This document shows positions 34,647 to 45,794 of a stretch of 64,000 bases of DNA, piece after piece. Below the pieces are notes generated by a model. It made no database searches. It was not told the origin of the DNA and was given only the letters and a program-made list of their open reading frames with translations. This stretch comes from Chamaecyparis obtusa (lineage: Eukaryota; Streptophyta; Pinopsida; Cupressales; Cupressaceae): contig BSBK01002049.1 of assembly GCA_027943335.1 (NCBI GenBank), positions 186,001 through 250,000 on the forward strand, given 5' to 3'. Both the position numbers and the translations under genes were made by a program. Position 1 is the stretch's first letter; every line of letters starts with the position of its first letter.

Positions 34647-34659
34647 TGGTATCAGAGCC
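34647..34659 (+). promoter_or_regulatory. TRIM primer binding site
   Basis: TGGTATCAGAGCC is a perfect match to the plant initiator tRNA-Met PBS consensus used by the copia elements around it. Confidence 0.92.
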
Positions 34660-34684
34660 TTGGGTCACGGGTTCAAATCCCAAG
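34659..34684 (+). other. Stem-loop with B-box-like motif in the TRIM
   Basis: CTTGGG and CCCAAG can pair around a loop that contains GGTTCAAATCC (34670-34680), which fits the RNA polymerase III B-box consensus GGTTCRANNCC. No A-box partner or tRNA cloverleaf is visible, so a function is unproven. Confidence 0.5.
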
Positions 34685-34686
34685 AG

Positions 34687-34791
34687 GTCTCCTTTATTCT
34701 GTTGGTGCGGAACCCTCGGTTGGTGCTGAGGGGGAGAGAGTCTCCTTCATTTTGTTGGTGCGGAACCCTCAGTCAGTGCTGAGGGGGAGAT
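34687..34791 (+). repeat. Tandem 53-bp duplication with doubled PPT in the TRIM
   Basis: Units at 34687-34739 and 34740-34791 share GTTGGTGCGGAACCCTC and GTGCTGAGGGGGAGA. Each ends in the purine tract, so the element has two PPT candidates, and only the second abuts the LTR. Confidence 0.88.
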
Positions 34792-34905
34792 TGTTGACTT
34801 GGTGGTTAGCACCTCCTTTGGGGTTACCGTGGATCTGGGTAAATCTGGTGTTTGTGATGTTCGTTGACAGTTAGAGCTTTTGGCGTAACGGCAAACATAC
34901 CAAAA
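34792..34905 (+). repeat. TRIM right LTR (114 bp)
   Basis: It starts TGTTGACT and ends ATACCAAAA, so the terminal CA has mutated to AA. It is the same length as the left LTR. Confidence 0.95.
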
Positions 34906-34910
34906 AGGGG

Positions 34911-36029
34911 TACTTACTAGCTTGCAATCATCCATCTTGAATGTCTTAAGGATCTCTTTCACATACTTAGTCTAATTTATGAATATACCTATGTCTATCT
35001 GGTGCATATTCAATCCCAAAAAGTACTTGATAGGACCAATCAAGCTCATTTATAATTTTCTCTATATCTCCTTATCAAATTTTGCACTATATTTATCATT
35101 ACTACCAAATATAATGTCATCAACAAATATTATAGCTAAAAATAGTCCATCAGATGTCTCTCTTTTGAATAAGTTACAATATGTTGCTCCTTTCTTGAAT
35201 CCAATCTTAGTTAGGTAAACATCAAGTCTTTCATACCATGCTCTAGGGGCTTTCTTAAGTCCATAGAGGGATTTCTTCAATCTGCATACCATATCAGGTC
35301 TATCTGATAAAGTAAATCCTTCTAGCTGCTCAATGTATACTTCTTCCTTCAACTCTCCATGCAGGAATGTTAACTTAACATCCATATGGTATACCTTAAA
35401 GTTCTTGAATGTAGCATAAGCTAGAATCAACTTTATGGCTTCCAATCTTCTTACAGGGGTAAATTTATCTAAATAATCTATCCCTTTTCTTTGTGCATAC
35501 CCTTTACATATTAATCTAGCTTTACTTCTTACTATTGTTCCATCTTCATTCATCTTATTTCTGAATATCCACTTGGATCCAATCACATTCTTATCACTAG
35601 GCCTAGGGACCAATTACCATGTATCATTCTTAATTATATGATCTATCTCTTCTTTCATTCCTTCAAGCCAATTTGAATCATTACATGCATCTTCAATTCT
35701 TAAGGGTTTAATCTGTGATAGTAAACATACCTCTTCATTTGCTGGGGAACCTTTTTCTTTTGATCTTGTCATGACTTTACTACTCTGATCTCCAATGATG
35801 TCTTTCTTAGAATGAAATCTTGATGTGAATTTAGGAACATTAGGAGTGACTTTCTCATTAGAGTTCTGAGATTCTTCTTCACTTTTTTCAGGGTCATTGA
35901 CTAACACATCAATGCTGTCAAACATTTCATCAACAACTATTTCTCTAGTGGTAGGTCTAGGTTCTTCTTCAATCATAGGTAAATAATCATGATATCTTTC
36001 TTGAATCATAAACTTTTCATCAATCTTAA
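34911..36029 (-). pseudogene. pol: copia D reverse transcriptase and upstream linker
   Basis: The RT shows WLEGMKEEIDHIIKNDTW, a stop (Glu codon to TAA near 35614), then SKWIFRNKMNEDG, LYGLKKAPRAWYERLDVYL and the intact catalytic FVDDIIFGS. Stops follow near 35060. The acidic linker upstream of the RT, with EEEPRPTTRE, extends to 36029, where the solo LTR interrupts the polyprotein. On the far side the integrase tail ends ESTHVK. The RT would make cDNA if intact. Confidence 0.92.
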
Positions 36030-36840
36030 TGATGAAGGGTGCTCTGCTTAATACCACAAACACATAATAGAAATAGAGAAGCAACAACAATATGCAAGAA
36101 CAGAAAATGGGCTTCTTATTATCTCCACAAATGTGGAATTACAAACTTTCAGAATTACAATATGCAAAGCCACATGGGCATTCCCCTACAATATTCTATA
36201 GGACAAAGCCTCGAATCAATACCTAGATCTACTACCTAGAACTGCCCAGAACTACCTAGACAACACTACAGGCCTTCTTTATATAGGCAATTTCCACCAC
36301 CCAAGAAGGTTCCAAAAATTTAGCCCTTAAGGCCGATTATACATAGAATTATTTTATTTTCACAATTTTTACAATAGGGTCAGCTCAAAAGAAATACAAA
36401 ATATGCTTTTAGGTAGCCCAACTTCTGGAGGCCATAACTTTTTAACTGTAGCTCTGTTTTTCTATTGTAACCACTTTTCAAAAATGTCATGACGAGATCT
36501 ACAATGCCTAACATCCACAAGCGCCAGTTAGTTAGGGGTCGATCGTGATCTGGAGCCTCTAAGGCCTTCAAAATTGACCTGAAATATTTCATACCCAAAA
36601 ACTCCAATAACTTCACCAATACTGATGATGTGGTAATGAAAGTCAACTGGTAGGCTAGAATGACTAGGATGAACCTCCAACTGTGAAATCAAAACATTCT
36701 AAGATCGTATGACCAACTTACTAAAAATAGTAAGTTTCCATAAATAGTAGCTCTGCATAAGATAGACCTTATTTCAAAGCAAACATAAATATTTTTGGGT
36801 GATGCAAGATTGCTCTTACACCCAGGATGCTCTTGCATCA
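36030..36840 (-). repeat. Solo gypsy LTR (811 bp), TSD CTTAA
   Basis: It has the same TGATGAAGGG and GCATCA ends as the G1 LTR. It is flanked by CTTAA at 36025-36029 and 36841-36845. No internal gypsy sequence accompanies it. It splits the copia D polyprotein between the integrase tail and the RT linker. A full element probably inserted and then lost its body by LTR-LTR recombination. Confidence 0.96.
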
Positions 36841-37800
36841 CTTAACATGAGTACTTTCAATAATCTTGTTTAATCTCAAGTTAAAACATCTATAAGATTT
36901 ACTTTTGGTAGAGTAACCAAGAAAAATACCGTCATCACTTCTTGCATCAAACTTGCCAATTGCTTCATCTCTCTTGATGTAGCACTTTCTTCCAAAGATT
37001 CTAAAGTATTTGACTGTAGGTACATTTCCAAACCATAGCCCATAAGGTGTCTTGTATATGTATGGCCTTAATTGATTTCTATTGATAGTGTAGACTGCAA
37101 CATTGACCACATCTCTCCAATAGGTCTGTGCCACCTTTCCTTCAATCATGATGGTACACGCTCTATCAAGAATGATCATATTCCTTCTCTCTGCAATTCC
37201 ATTTTGTTGAGGGTTTCTAGGACCACTTAGCTCTTTCTTTATCCCATGTTCTTGGTAGTACTCATAAAATCTATCAAGGGTGAATTCTCCTCCTCTATCT
37301 AATCTAAGACACTTTATCTTTAATCTGGACTCATTTTAAATCTTATCTTTGAATACTTTGAATTTGTCAAATGCTTCTAATTTATCCTTTAAGAATGCAA
37401 CCCACATCATTATAGAATAATCATCAACAAATAAAATGAAATACCTTTCACCATAGTATGATCTTATTTGAGTTGGTCCACATAGGTCTATATGTATCAT
37501 ATCCAACTTGTTCTTTACTGAATTATGCTTGCTTTTGAATGAATTCATTACATGCTTTCCCATCACACATTCCTTGAATATTGTGTGTACTAGTTTTGCA
37601 ATGCTAGGAAGATCAATTACTACCTTTACATTACTTATATTTACTATGTTATCAAAATTGATATGACATAGTCTTTTGTTTGATAACCAACTATCATCTA
37701 TTTTAGCAACAAGACAACTTACATCTAGATTGAGTTGAAAAACATTAACTTTAGTCTTTGATCCTGATGCAATCATTTCTCCTTCCTTGTTGTTAATGAT
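36841..37800 (-). pseudogene. copia D integrase
   Basis: The zinc-binding pre-integrase part reads SWLSNKRLCHINFDN; E reads WLWHKRL, so a zinc-ligand His has been lost. The core has HIDLCGPTQIRSYYGERYF, LRLDRGGEF (usually LRSDRGGEF) and IAERRN, which retain the D, D and E residues. The tail reads GRKCYIKRDEAIGKFD and GIFLGYSTKSKSYRCFNLR. A TAA near 37336 and a stop between 37180 and 37335 split the domain. Confidence 0.9.
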
Positions 37801-38060
37801 TCACTTGTTGTCTTTGAAATCCAATCGGTAACCTTTGTCAAGCAATTGTCCAACACTTAATATGTTATGTTGCAAACCATCAACACAAAGAATATCATTA
37901 GTGTTGTTCTTTCCATCCAAGGTGATGGCTCCTCTACCTATGATAGGTTTATGAGTTTTCTCACCAAATCTAACCATTCCACCTTTGTACCTATCCAAAT
38001 GTACAAATCTATCTTTGTCTCCTATCATGTGATGTGAGCAACCACTGTCAATGATCTAGT
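37801..38060 (-). pseudogene. copia D aspartic protease
   Basis: The active-site segment reads stop-IIDSGCSHHMIGD: the Trp codon before IIDSG has become TAG. The catalytic DSG itself is intact. A second stop near 37801 separates it from the integrase part. Confidence 0.85.
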
Positions 38061-39071
38061 TTGTCTTGATGTCAGCTTGTGAAATCAGTTCTAACTCTTG
38101 TGCATTCTTTTCATCTTCAAGAGAAATGAATCCAATGTCATTCTCTCTTGATTCTTCATCTGATACTCCATCTCTAGCATAGTAACACTCTTTTGTATAC
38201 TTGGGCTTGTACTTATTTTTGAGCTTTTGACTCTTGTAAGACACTTAGATGCAAAGTGACCAATCTTGTTACCTGAAAAACACTTGAATCTTAATTCACC
38301 TTCATATTTTCATTTTCCTTTCTTTTCTCTCTTAGCAATCATAGCAATGAAATCATCTAGTGTTTTTTCTTCATCAAGATCATCAAAATTACCAGAGGTG
38401 TTCAAGGATTTCTTACCATGGATTGAAGCTTTGAAGGTTGTCTCACTTTTAGGCTTTGTCTTCAAACTTGATATCTCAAAGGCTGAAATATTGCTAATTA
38501 AGGTCACTCTCTTGAATTCTTTTGAGAATGGTATAGTCTCTTCCAAGGTGTTTATCTTGTTTTCATATTCTAGTGTCAAGCTAGTCATTAGCTTATCTAT
38601 GATGTCCTCTTTGGAAATCTTTCCACCATTTTTTTTGATTACTGATACTACTTCATTAATCCTTTGATTGTAGGCTCTAATGTTTTCTTTAGGTAGAATT
38701 TCCAATGTATTTTACCTTTCATTCCATGTCTTTCTATGTGCATTCTTGGCTTGGATGTCTCCTTCAAACATGTCTTCTAGATACTTCTAAATCTTCCAGG
38801 CTTTATCTAGTTTCTTGATCTCTGAAAATTCATTGTCAAACAAGGCAATGATGAGGGCCTCTTTGGAAAGAGAATTTGAAGTAAAAAAATCCTTTTGCTT
38901 AAAAGTTGCGTCTTCCTTAGCAAGATCTAATAAAGAAGGAATCTCAATTTCTTTAGTAGCTACATCAAAAATTTCAAAGGAAATGCACTGCAAATGTGTC
39001 ATCATCTTGTTCTTCTAGTCAAGATAATTTTCTCCATCGAACTTAGGACTTTATTTTCTAAAGAATGACAT
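38061..39071 (-). pseudogene. gag: copia D gag
   Basis: The start is the ATG at 39069-39071 (MSFFRK, then a stop, then SPKFDGENYLD). Capsid-like helices run to about 38310. The zinc knuckle near 38225-38275 reads C-F-S-G-N-K-I-G-H-F-A-S-K-C: the second Cys is now Gly. Stops near 38785 and 38707 and a frameshift between the capsid and knuckle break it. The intact E homologue shows what is missing. Confidence 0.88.
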
Positions 39072-39113
39072 CTGATCGACCTCAAACTATAAAAATTTCT
39101 CTCTGAAGTACTT

Positions 39114-39126
39114 GGTTCTTATACCA
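39114..39126 (-). promoter_or_regulatory. Primer binding site of copia D (two mismatches)
   Basis: The minus strand reads TGGTATAAGAACC against the consensus TGGTATCAGAGCC. Its position directly after the 5' LTR confirms the assignment. Confidence 0.8.
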
Positions 39127-39128
39127 AT

Positions 39129-41165
39129 TGTTAGGAATAGTCGCAAGAGATAACTGAGATGGGGGGGGGGGGGTGAATCGGTTATCTAAAGATTCAATTA
39201 TTCATCCAATTAAGTACATAAGAATATTAAGAATAAACACAATGAAAGAAGACTTAACAAAACACCACAATTTTAGTTATGCGGAAACCCAAATAGGTAA
39301 AAACCCTGTGGGAATTGATACCCACTAAGAACTACACTAGTGTGTTATGATCCTTGTTAGAAGATCTTACAACCCTATTAGGAATTGATCTATACAATGC
39401 AATAACTATAGTGACCTGGTCAAGGGTCAGACCTTGTTAGGAGTGTTTTACAATTAACCGTGTTATGGGTGAGGACACACTATCCAAGAGCACACTGCAT
39501 AAAGGGGTGAAGGTTGCAACCTTTTGTTTAATAGATACACACTATATTTGGATCTTGGTGAATTGCGCATAGACCTCATATCTTGATTAGTTCTAATGAA
39601 TAGCATAAAGTCTCTACTATGTCACATAGACCTTCTATTGATGGCTCAACACTTTGCACTCTCTGCTCTGCTCTTATCCTTCAACTATTAGCCATGCCTA
39701 GCAGTCACAAATGATTGCCTATAAGTATCTTTCCTCTAAATGATATAATCAAGTCATCCTATTAGAATCACCTTAAAATCATATTAGAGAAACAATAAAA
39801 CTCTCTAATAACATCTTTGTCAGCTCTATTAGGCATGCAACATGAACTAGGACCTGTACAACTAAATATGAGTGGACACATTACTTCACACTTTTGACTT
39901 CACCAAATTAACTGATACTTTCTGATGAAGGGTGCTCCCCTTAATACCACAAACACATAATAGAAACAGAGAAACAACAACAATATGCAAGAACAGAAAA
40001 TTGGCTTCTTATTATCTCCACAAATGTGGAATTACAAACTTTCAGAATTACAATATGCAAAGCCACATGGGCATTCCTTACAATATTCTGTAGGACAAAG
40101 CCTCAAATCAATACCTAGATCTACTACCCAGAACTATTCTGAACTGCTTGAGACAATAATACAGCCTTCCTTATATAGGCAATTTCCACCACCTGGGAAG
40201 GTTTAGCCAATAAGGCCGACCAAACTTAGAATTATTTTATTTTACATTTTATTACATCATAGTTGGCTCAAGATAATCTTTGAAACCCAAACAGAAATTT
40301 TGAAGAAAATTATTTTTCACCATTTCAGGTGGCCCAACTTCTGAAGACCATAAGTCATCACCAGTTGACCCGATCGGCTATTATAACCCCATTTCAGAAA
40401 TGCCACGAAGTGCTCTACAGGCTTGACCGGTGCAAGCGCTCGTCACCCAATTTTTTGACCTCATCCAGGGCCTCTAAAGCCTTCAAAATAGAAAGAAATC
40501 AGATCATTCTGAGCACATACACAAATTACCAAAAATAGTAACTTTCCATAAATAACAGCTCTGCACAAAATAGCCCTTATTGAATATAAAAACAGAAATA
40601 TTTTTTTTGGGTGATGCAAGATTGCTCTTACACCCAGGATGCTCCTGCATCACTTTCTCCTTAGACCAAATTATTTCATGTGTTCTTAACGAAACATTCT
40701 TTACTCTCAAACTAGAATTGATCCAAGCGTGTATACCCAAATGATAGATGCAACTACTTTACCAATATAATCTATGTTAGCTCCTTTGTATAAACTCATG
40801 AAACTATGATTGTCAATTGTGAACATCATAACTTAACTTATACTTTATATTAGACTCCACATCCATGAAAATGGCTTCATACATATGTCTACATCATACA
40901 TATAAGAAAGGATCCATGATAACCGTACTGTGAATCTCATGCCAATCTTTGCCAATAATTCTATCAGGAATACTGCTTACACAACTGCTAGATAACTATC
41001 TATACTTATAATCAACCTATGCATCCATGATATAATGTTGATAAAATATCCATGCAATATATGCTCAAGGCTCAATGTTTAAGACTTCCACACATGTTGC
41101 TTACTATATGTTGTCATTAATGAAAAATATATAATCAATACTGACTTGTTGGAAAATTTCAAACA
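39129..41165 (-). repeat. 5' LTR of copia D (split by a solo LTR)
   Basis: It runs from TGTTAGGAATAG to ATTTCAAACA in plus coordinates. A run of 13 G lies at 39161-39173. The insertion 39923-40652 accounts for the extra length compared with the 3' LTR. Confidence 0.93.
39923..40652 (-). repeat. Solo gypsy LTR (730 bp), TSD CTTTC
   Basis: It has TGATGAAGGG and CTCCTGCATCA ends, with CTTTC at 39918-39922 and 40653-40657. It is shorter than the other copies, so it carries internal deletions. It interrupts the 5' LTR of copia D. Confidence 0.95.
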
Positions 41166-41170
41166 TATAT

Positions 41171-41760
41171 GAGTTTGTTTCCATAATGACAACACTAAAT
41201 CATAACATTATAGTCAACTTTCCAACAATCTCCCCCTTTTTCATTAATGGCAACAAAGGAATATGGAAAAGTTACTAACTATATCTTACACCAAAATTTT
41301 CTAGCATATACTGTATCTTATATATCCCTTTTACTATATACTTTACTCCTTTTTTACATCATATTTATTGCTCCATATTCTCCCTTCTACTATATACTCT
41401 TCTCTCCCTTTGACATTAATGAAAAAGGTGCTAAAAAATGTATCTACAAATACTTTCAAGGTGAGTACATCTAGATATGCAATCTTCAAGTTCTGGATCT
41501 CTTGCTGCCCAAATGCCTTCAGTCCATTTATTGTTTGGAGATGGGCACACAAAGCATAGGTCAACTTCTCCATCTTCTCCAAATATGAACTTGGACCTTG
41601 ATCATATGTCACCATAGTGGCATCAATCTCCTTGATATTCTAATTTAACACATCTAAAGAGGGTGCAAGTGTATGTCTTAACTGTGCTTGTCGATCCCTT
41701 ATCTGAGCCATTTCTTTTTCTTCCTTCTTAATCTTATCCACTTGTCCTTGGTAGACATTG
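41171..41760 (-). mobile_element. Element X2: LTR end, PPT and C-terminus of the orphan protein
   Basis: 41171-41222 is the U3 end of the X2 3' LTR. It is adjacent to a purine tract (minus strand AAAAAGGGGGAGAT) at about 41223-41236. 41343-41760 reads the C-terminal 139 codons of the orphan protein of X1, with blocks such as TLAPSLD, YALCAHLQ, AYLDVL and FFINVKG conserved. There is one internal TAG. The copy is cut at 41760 by G2. It shows that the orphan frame lies directly upstream of the 3' LTR, where copia elements have RNase H. Confidence 0.8.
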
Positions 41761-42563
41761 TGATGAAGGGTGATCCCCTTAACACCACAAACACATAATA
41801 GAAACAGAGAAACAAAAACAATTTGCAAGAATAGAAAATGGGCTTCTTATTATCTCCACAAATGTGGAATTACAAATTTTAGAATTACAATATGCAAAGC
41901 CAGATGGGCATTTTCCCTTACAATATTCTGTTGGAAAAGCCTTGAATCATTACCCAGATCTACTACCCATAAGTGCCCTAGAAAATACTATGGGCCTTCT
42001 TTATATAGGAAATTTCCACTGCCTGAGAAGGTTCTAGAAAATTAGCCCTTAAGGCCAACTAACCTAAGAATTATTTTCTTTTCTTTTCTTTTTACATAGG
42101 GTCGGCTCTAAATAATTACAAAATATGCTTTTAGGTAGCCCAACTTTTGGAGGCCATAACTTTCTAATCGTACCTCTATTTTTCTATTATAAACACTTTT
42201 TAGAAATGGTAGGACCTAATCTACAGTGCCTAACTTACACAAGCTCCACTCAGACAGGGGTTGATCGTGATCCAGAGCCCCTAAGGCCTTCAAAATTGAC
42301 CTGAAAGATTTCATACCCAAAAACCTCAATAACCTCACCAATACAGATGATGTGGCAATGAAACTCAACTCGTAGGCTGATATGACTAAGATCAACCTCC
42401 ACCTATGAAATTAGAATATTCTGAGATCGTATGACCAACTTACTAAAAAATAGTAAGTTTGGATAAATAGAAGCTCTACACAAGATAGCCCTTATTGAAA
42501 AGAAAACATAAATATTTTTGGGTGATGCAAGATTGCTCTTACACCTACGATGCTCGTGCATCA
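41761..42563 (-). repeat. 3' LTR of G2 (803 bp)
   Basis: It has TGATGAAGGG and CTCGTGCATCA ends and matches the G1 LTR throughout. The preceding five bases, CATTG, are the candidate target duplication. Confidence 0.93.
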
Positions 42564-43800
42564 AACACCTGGGGTAATTTGAGAAGTGACCTTATCATGA
42601 CTTAGGTGTGCAAAGGAAAACCAAGATGTTAACCTCATCCTTTGTCAGCCATGATTAATCTTCAATAGGTCATCCTTGCCATTGACCAGATATTCTTCAT
42701 ATACCTTATACCTTGTGGTTCTGCCAACGTGACTATCTAGTATGTCCTCAATCTCCTTGGTAGTTGAACTGGTTGCTGGAATACTCCATTGTGTTGTTGT
42801 GATCTCATCTTCAACAGCTCCCTCATGATACTATGTCAGATTTGAAATGTTAAATACTAGTGAAATATTCAGCTCAATAGGCAACTCAACCTTATATACA
42901 TTTTCTGAATCATGCTTCTTCAATATCTTACATGGCCCAAACTTCTACATTTTCAGCTTGTTATATGTACCAACTAGAAATCACTCCTTCAAGAAATGAA
43001 CCATGACTTCATCTCCAACCTAAAATTCCTTATGCCTTCTTTTCTCATCTTCCTTAGCCTTATACTTCACATTCATCTTGGTAATGTTCTTCCTCACCTA
43101 CACATGGATGTTCTTCAAGTGTTCTGCAAAATCCTCAACTTCAGCACTACTTATCTCTCCTTTATCTAACTTCCTCAACTCTAAAGTATTTCTAGGACTT
43201 CTTCCATATACAATCTGAAATGGTGATTACTAGTGCTCTTGTTGAAAAAATTATTGTATGCAAATTTTTCCTATGGTAAAATCAAATCCCATCCTATAGG
43301 CTTATCTCCAACAAAAAATCTCAACAAATTTCCCAAAATCCTATTCACCACCTCTATTTGTCTATCAGTCTATGGATGATGTGATGAATTGAACTTCAAA
43401 TCTATCTTTAATTTCTTCTACAATGTGCACTAGAAATATCTAACAAACTTAGTGTCCCTATCTGAAACTATACTCTTTGACAAACCATGTAGGCTCACCA
43501 CTTCTTTGAAAAAACAATTATGCCACATGAACTACATCATTAGTCTTCTTCTAGCGATAAAATGTGCCATCTTTGAAAATCTATCAACCACCACAAAAAT
43601 TAAATCATGTCCTCGTTGAGTCCTTCGTAAACCAAGAACAAATTCCATACTATATCCTCCCAAGGCTTCTCTAGTATAGGTAATGGATGATACAACCCTA
43701 TATTTTTCTTCACTCCTTTCTCCTTCTGACATACTCTGCAACTCTATACAAACTTCTTGACATCTTGCTATAACTATGACCAATTATCATTCTCACTAAT
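42564..43800 (-). pseudogene. G2 integrase with chromodomain-like C-terminus
   Basis: Core remains include [20 protein letters not shown] near 43560-43620. At about 42655-42765 the minus strand reads EIEDILDSHVGRTTRYKVYEEYLV, which resembles the start of a chromodomain (xxILDxRxxxxxxxxYLVKWKG). The aromatic WKG part is lost to an N-G-K reading. A chromodomain would place the family among the chromoviruses and would tether integration to marked histones. Many stops and shifts separate the parts. Confidence 0.65.
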
Positions 43801-45330
43801 GAAAGCAAGGGTTTTATCATGACCAAAATGTCCAGCCAATCCTCTCCTATTCATCTCCTTGATGATATTCTCCCTCATAGAAGTTCTTAGAATGTATGAT
43901 TGAATCCCTTTGAATAACATATCATCCTAAATGATGAGATCCAATCACTTCATTATGTCTAGAGTAACAGGTTCTTTACAAGCTTTCCAAGTTTCACCAA
44001 AATCAAGATGCTCTGGATAAAAATTCTTGAGTTCCTTAAACCCAACCACCTCAATCTATATCTCTGTCAGAAATAGTTTCCATCTGCTAAGAGCATCTAT
44101 AACCCTATTAGACTTTCCACACTTGTGTTTCAAAAAAAATGTATAACTCTTGAAAAACTCAACCCATTTCAAATACCTTTGATTCAACTTTCCTTGACTA
44201 TTCAATATTGCAAATCTTGATGATGAGTATACAAAAAAAACTCTTTAGGAAGCAGGTAGTGTCTCCACTTCTTTAATGCCTGAACTATAGCATAAAATTT
44301 TTGATCATAAACAAAATACTTTCTCTTGGCATCATTTAACTTCTTAGTGAAATAAGCAATAGGTTTACCTTATTGGCTCATAACAGCTCCTATTGTAGTA
44401 CCACTAGCATCACTATCTATTTGAAACAACTTATTAAAATTTTTAAGTGCTAAAATAGGTTTTTCTGTAACTTTCTATTTCACTAGTTTAAAACTCTTAT
44501 CTACCCCATTGGTCCACTTGAACTCTTTTCTATCCCCTCTCATTGTTTCAGTCAAGGGTTCACAAATACTGGTAAAATTTATGATAAAATTTCTATAAAA
44601 TCTAGCCAAATAATGAAAAGATCTTACCTCAGTAGCACTCCTTGGAGTAGGCCATTCAAGGATAGCCTATACTTTCTCTGGGTCCATTTTCTAACCTTCT
44701 ACTAAAACTAAAAATCCTAGATACACTAACTCCTTCTTCACAAAACTGCACTTTTTCAAATTAATCAACAATTTATCTTCTCTTAAATTCTCAAACACCA
44801 TACAAATACACATCATATGCTCCTCCAATGTCTTACTAAAGATCAAAATATCATCTAGATAAAAAATGAAAAACTTACCTATAAATTATTTCAGAACCTC
44901 ATTCATGAGCCCCATGAAAGTGCTCGGTACATTGGTTAGCCCAAAAGACATGACTAACCACTTATAGAGCCCTTCCTTTGTCTAGAAAGAAGTATTCCAT
45001 TCATCTCCTTATTTGATCCGAATCTAGCGATATCCACTCTTCATATATATCTTTGAAAAATACATAGCTCTACTCAAAAAATCCATAATATCATACATTC
45101 ATGGTAATAAAAAATTATAATTGATTATGATCTTGTTTATAGCCTTATAATCTATACACATCCTCCATTCTCCATTCTTCTTTGATGCTAATACTTTTGG
45201 TACATCACATAGACTTAGGCTCTCTCGAATCAACCCCTTCTATAACAATTCATGTACTTGTCTATTCAACTCTTCACTTTTTGCTAGTGTCGTTCTATGT
45301 GCTTCCTTATTTGGAAAAATGGATCTTGAA
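43801..45330 (-). pseudogene. pol: G2 reverse transcriptase and RNase H (heavily broken)
   Basis: No long frame survives, but the order of conserved blocks follows G1 closely. The catalytic segment near 44848-44861 still reads FYLDDILIF. RNase H remains ([13 protein letters not shown] and SQxGKPIAYF-like blocks) lie at about 44200-44450. Single-base indels and TAG/TAA codons occur every 50-150 bases. Confidence 0.85.
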
Positions 45331-45794
45331 ATCAAGTCCATCTGATGACTAATCTTCCTTACTAGTGGTAATCCATTAGGAACATTATCAGATACAATAT
45401 CCTAAAATTCATTCAACAAATCTCCAACTTCTACGGGTACATCTTCTACTTCCTCTTTACCAACTTTTGGAATTAAACAAAAAAACACATGCTCATGCCT
45501 CATACATTATAGAAATTTTCTTCCATCAACAAAACTTATTCTTACATTACCACATAACTTTTCTTATGTGTCCTTCACTTTCTTTAGCTTATGTCACACT
45601 CCATCCTTTTTTAGGGAATAGGTATCTATATGACCATCATGTACAACATGCCTATCAAACTTCCACGGTCTACCCAACAATATATGACATGCATCTATAG
45701 GTATGATATCATAGAGTACCTCATCATGGTAACCACCAATATTGAAATTTACTAGGCACTATTCACTGACCATGACCTTGTGGTCATCTTGCAC

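Larger units (their letters stand above)
34531..34905 (+). mobile_element. TRIM (375-bp miniature LTR retrotransposon), TSD AGGGG
   Basis: Two 114-base LTRs, at 34531-34644 and 34792-34905, both start TGTTGACTTGG and differ at about 8 positions. The left LTR is followed after AT by TGGTATCAGAGCC, an initiator-Met PBS (34647-34659). The right LTR is preceded by GCTGAGGGGGAGAT, a PPT. AGGGG stands on both sides (34526-34530 and 34906-34910). The internal region is only 147 bases and codes for nothing. All parts of a TRIM are present. It is inserted, in the opposite orientation, between the RT and RNase H of copia D. It must rely on enzymes from other elements. Confidence 0.96.
32117..41165 (-). 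mobile_element. Ty1/copia element D (both LTRs, TSD TATAT, three nested insertions)
   Basis: The minus-strand copia element is flanked by TATAT at 32112-32116 and 41166-41170. The 3' LTR is 32117-33422 and the 5' LTR 39129-41165, the latter split by a solo gypsy LTR. Without the insert and its duplication the 5' LTR is 1,302 bases against 1,306 for the 3' LTR. The internal region carries gag, protease, integrase, RT and RNase H in copia order. It is also interrupted by a TRIM (34531-34905) and a solo gypsy LTR (36030-36840). Its family mate in this window is E. The frames are broken, so it cannot move on its own. Confidence 0.95.

Noticed and set aside
34659..34684. A tRNA gene in the TRIM
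   Set aside because: Only a B-box-like motif and one stem are visible. There is no A box, anticodon arm or acceptor stem.
34473..34874. Plus-strand 133-codon frame
   Set aside because: It crosses the TRIM from LTR to LTR and repeats itself because the LTRs repeat. It has no start context or motif and is explained by the TRIM.
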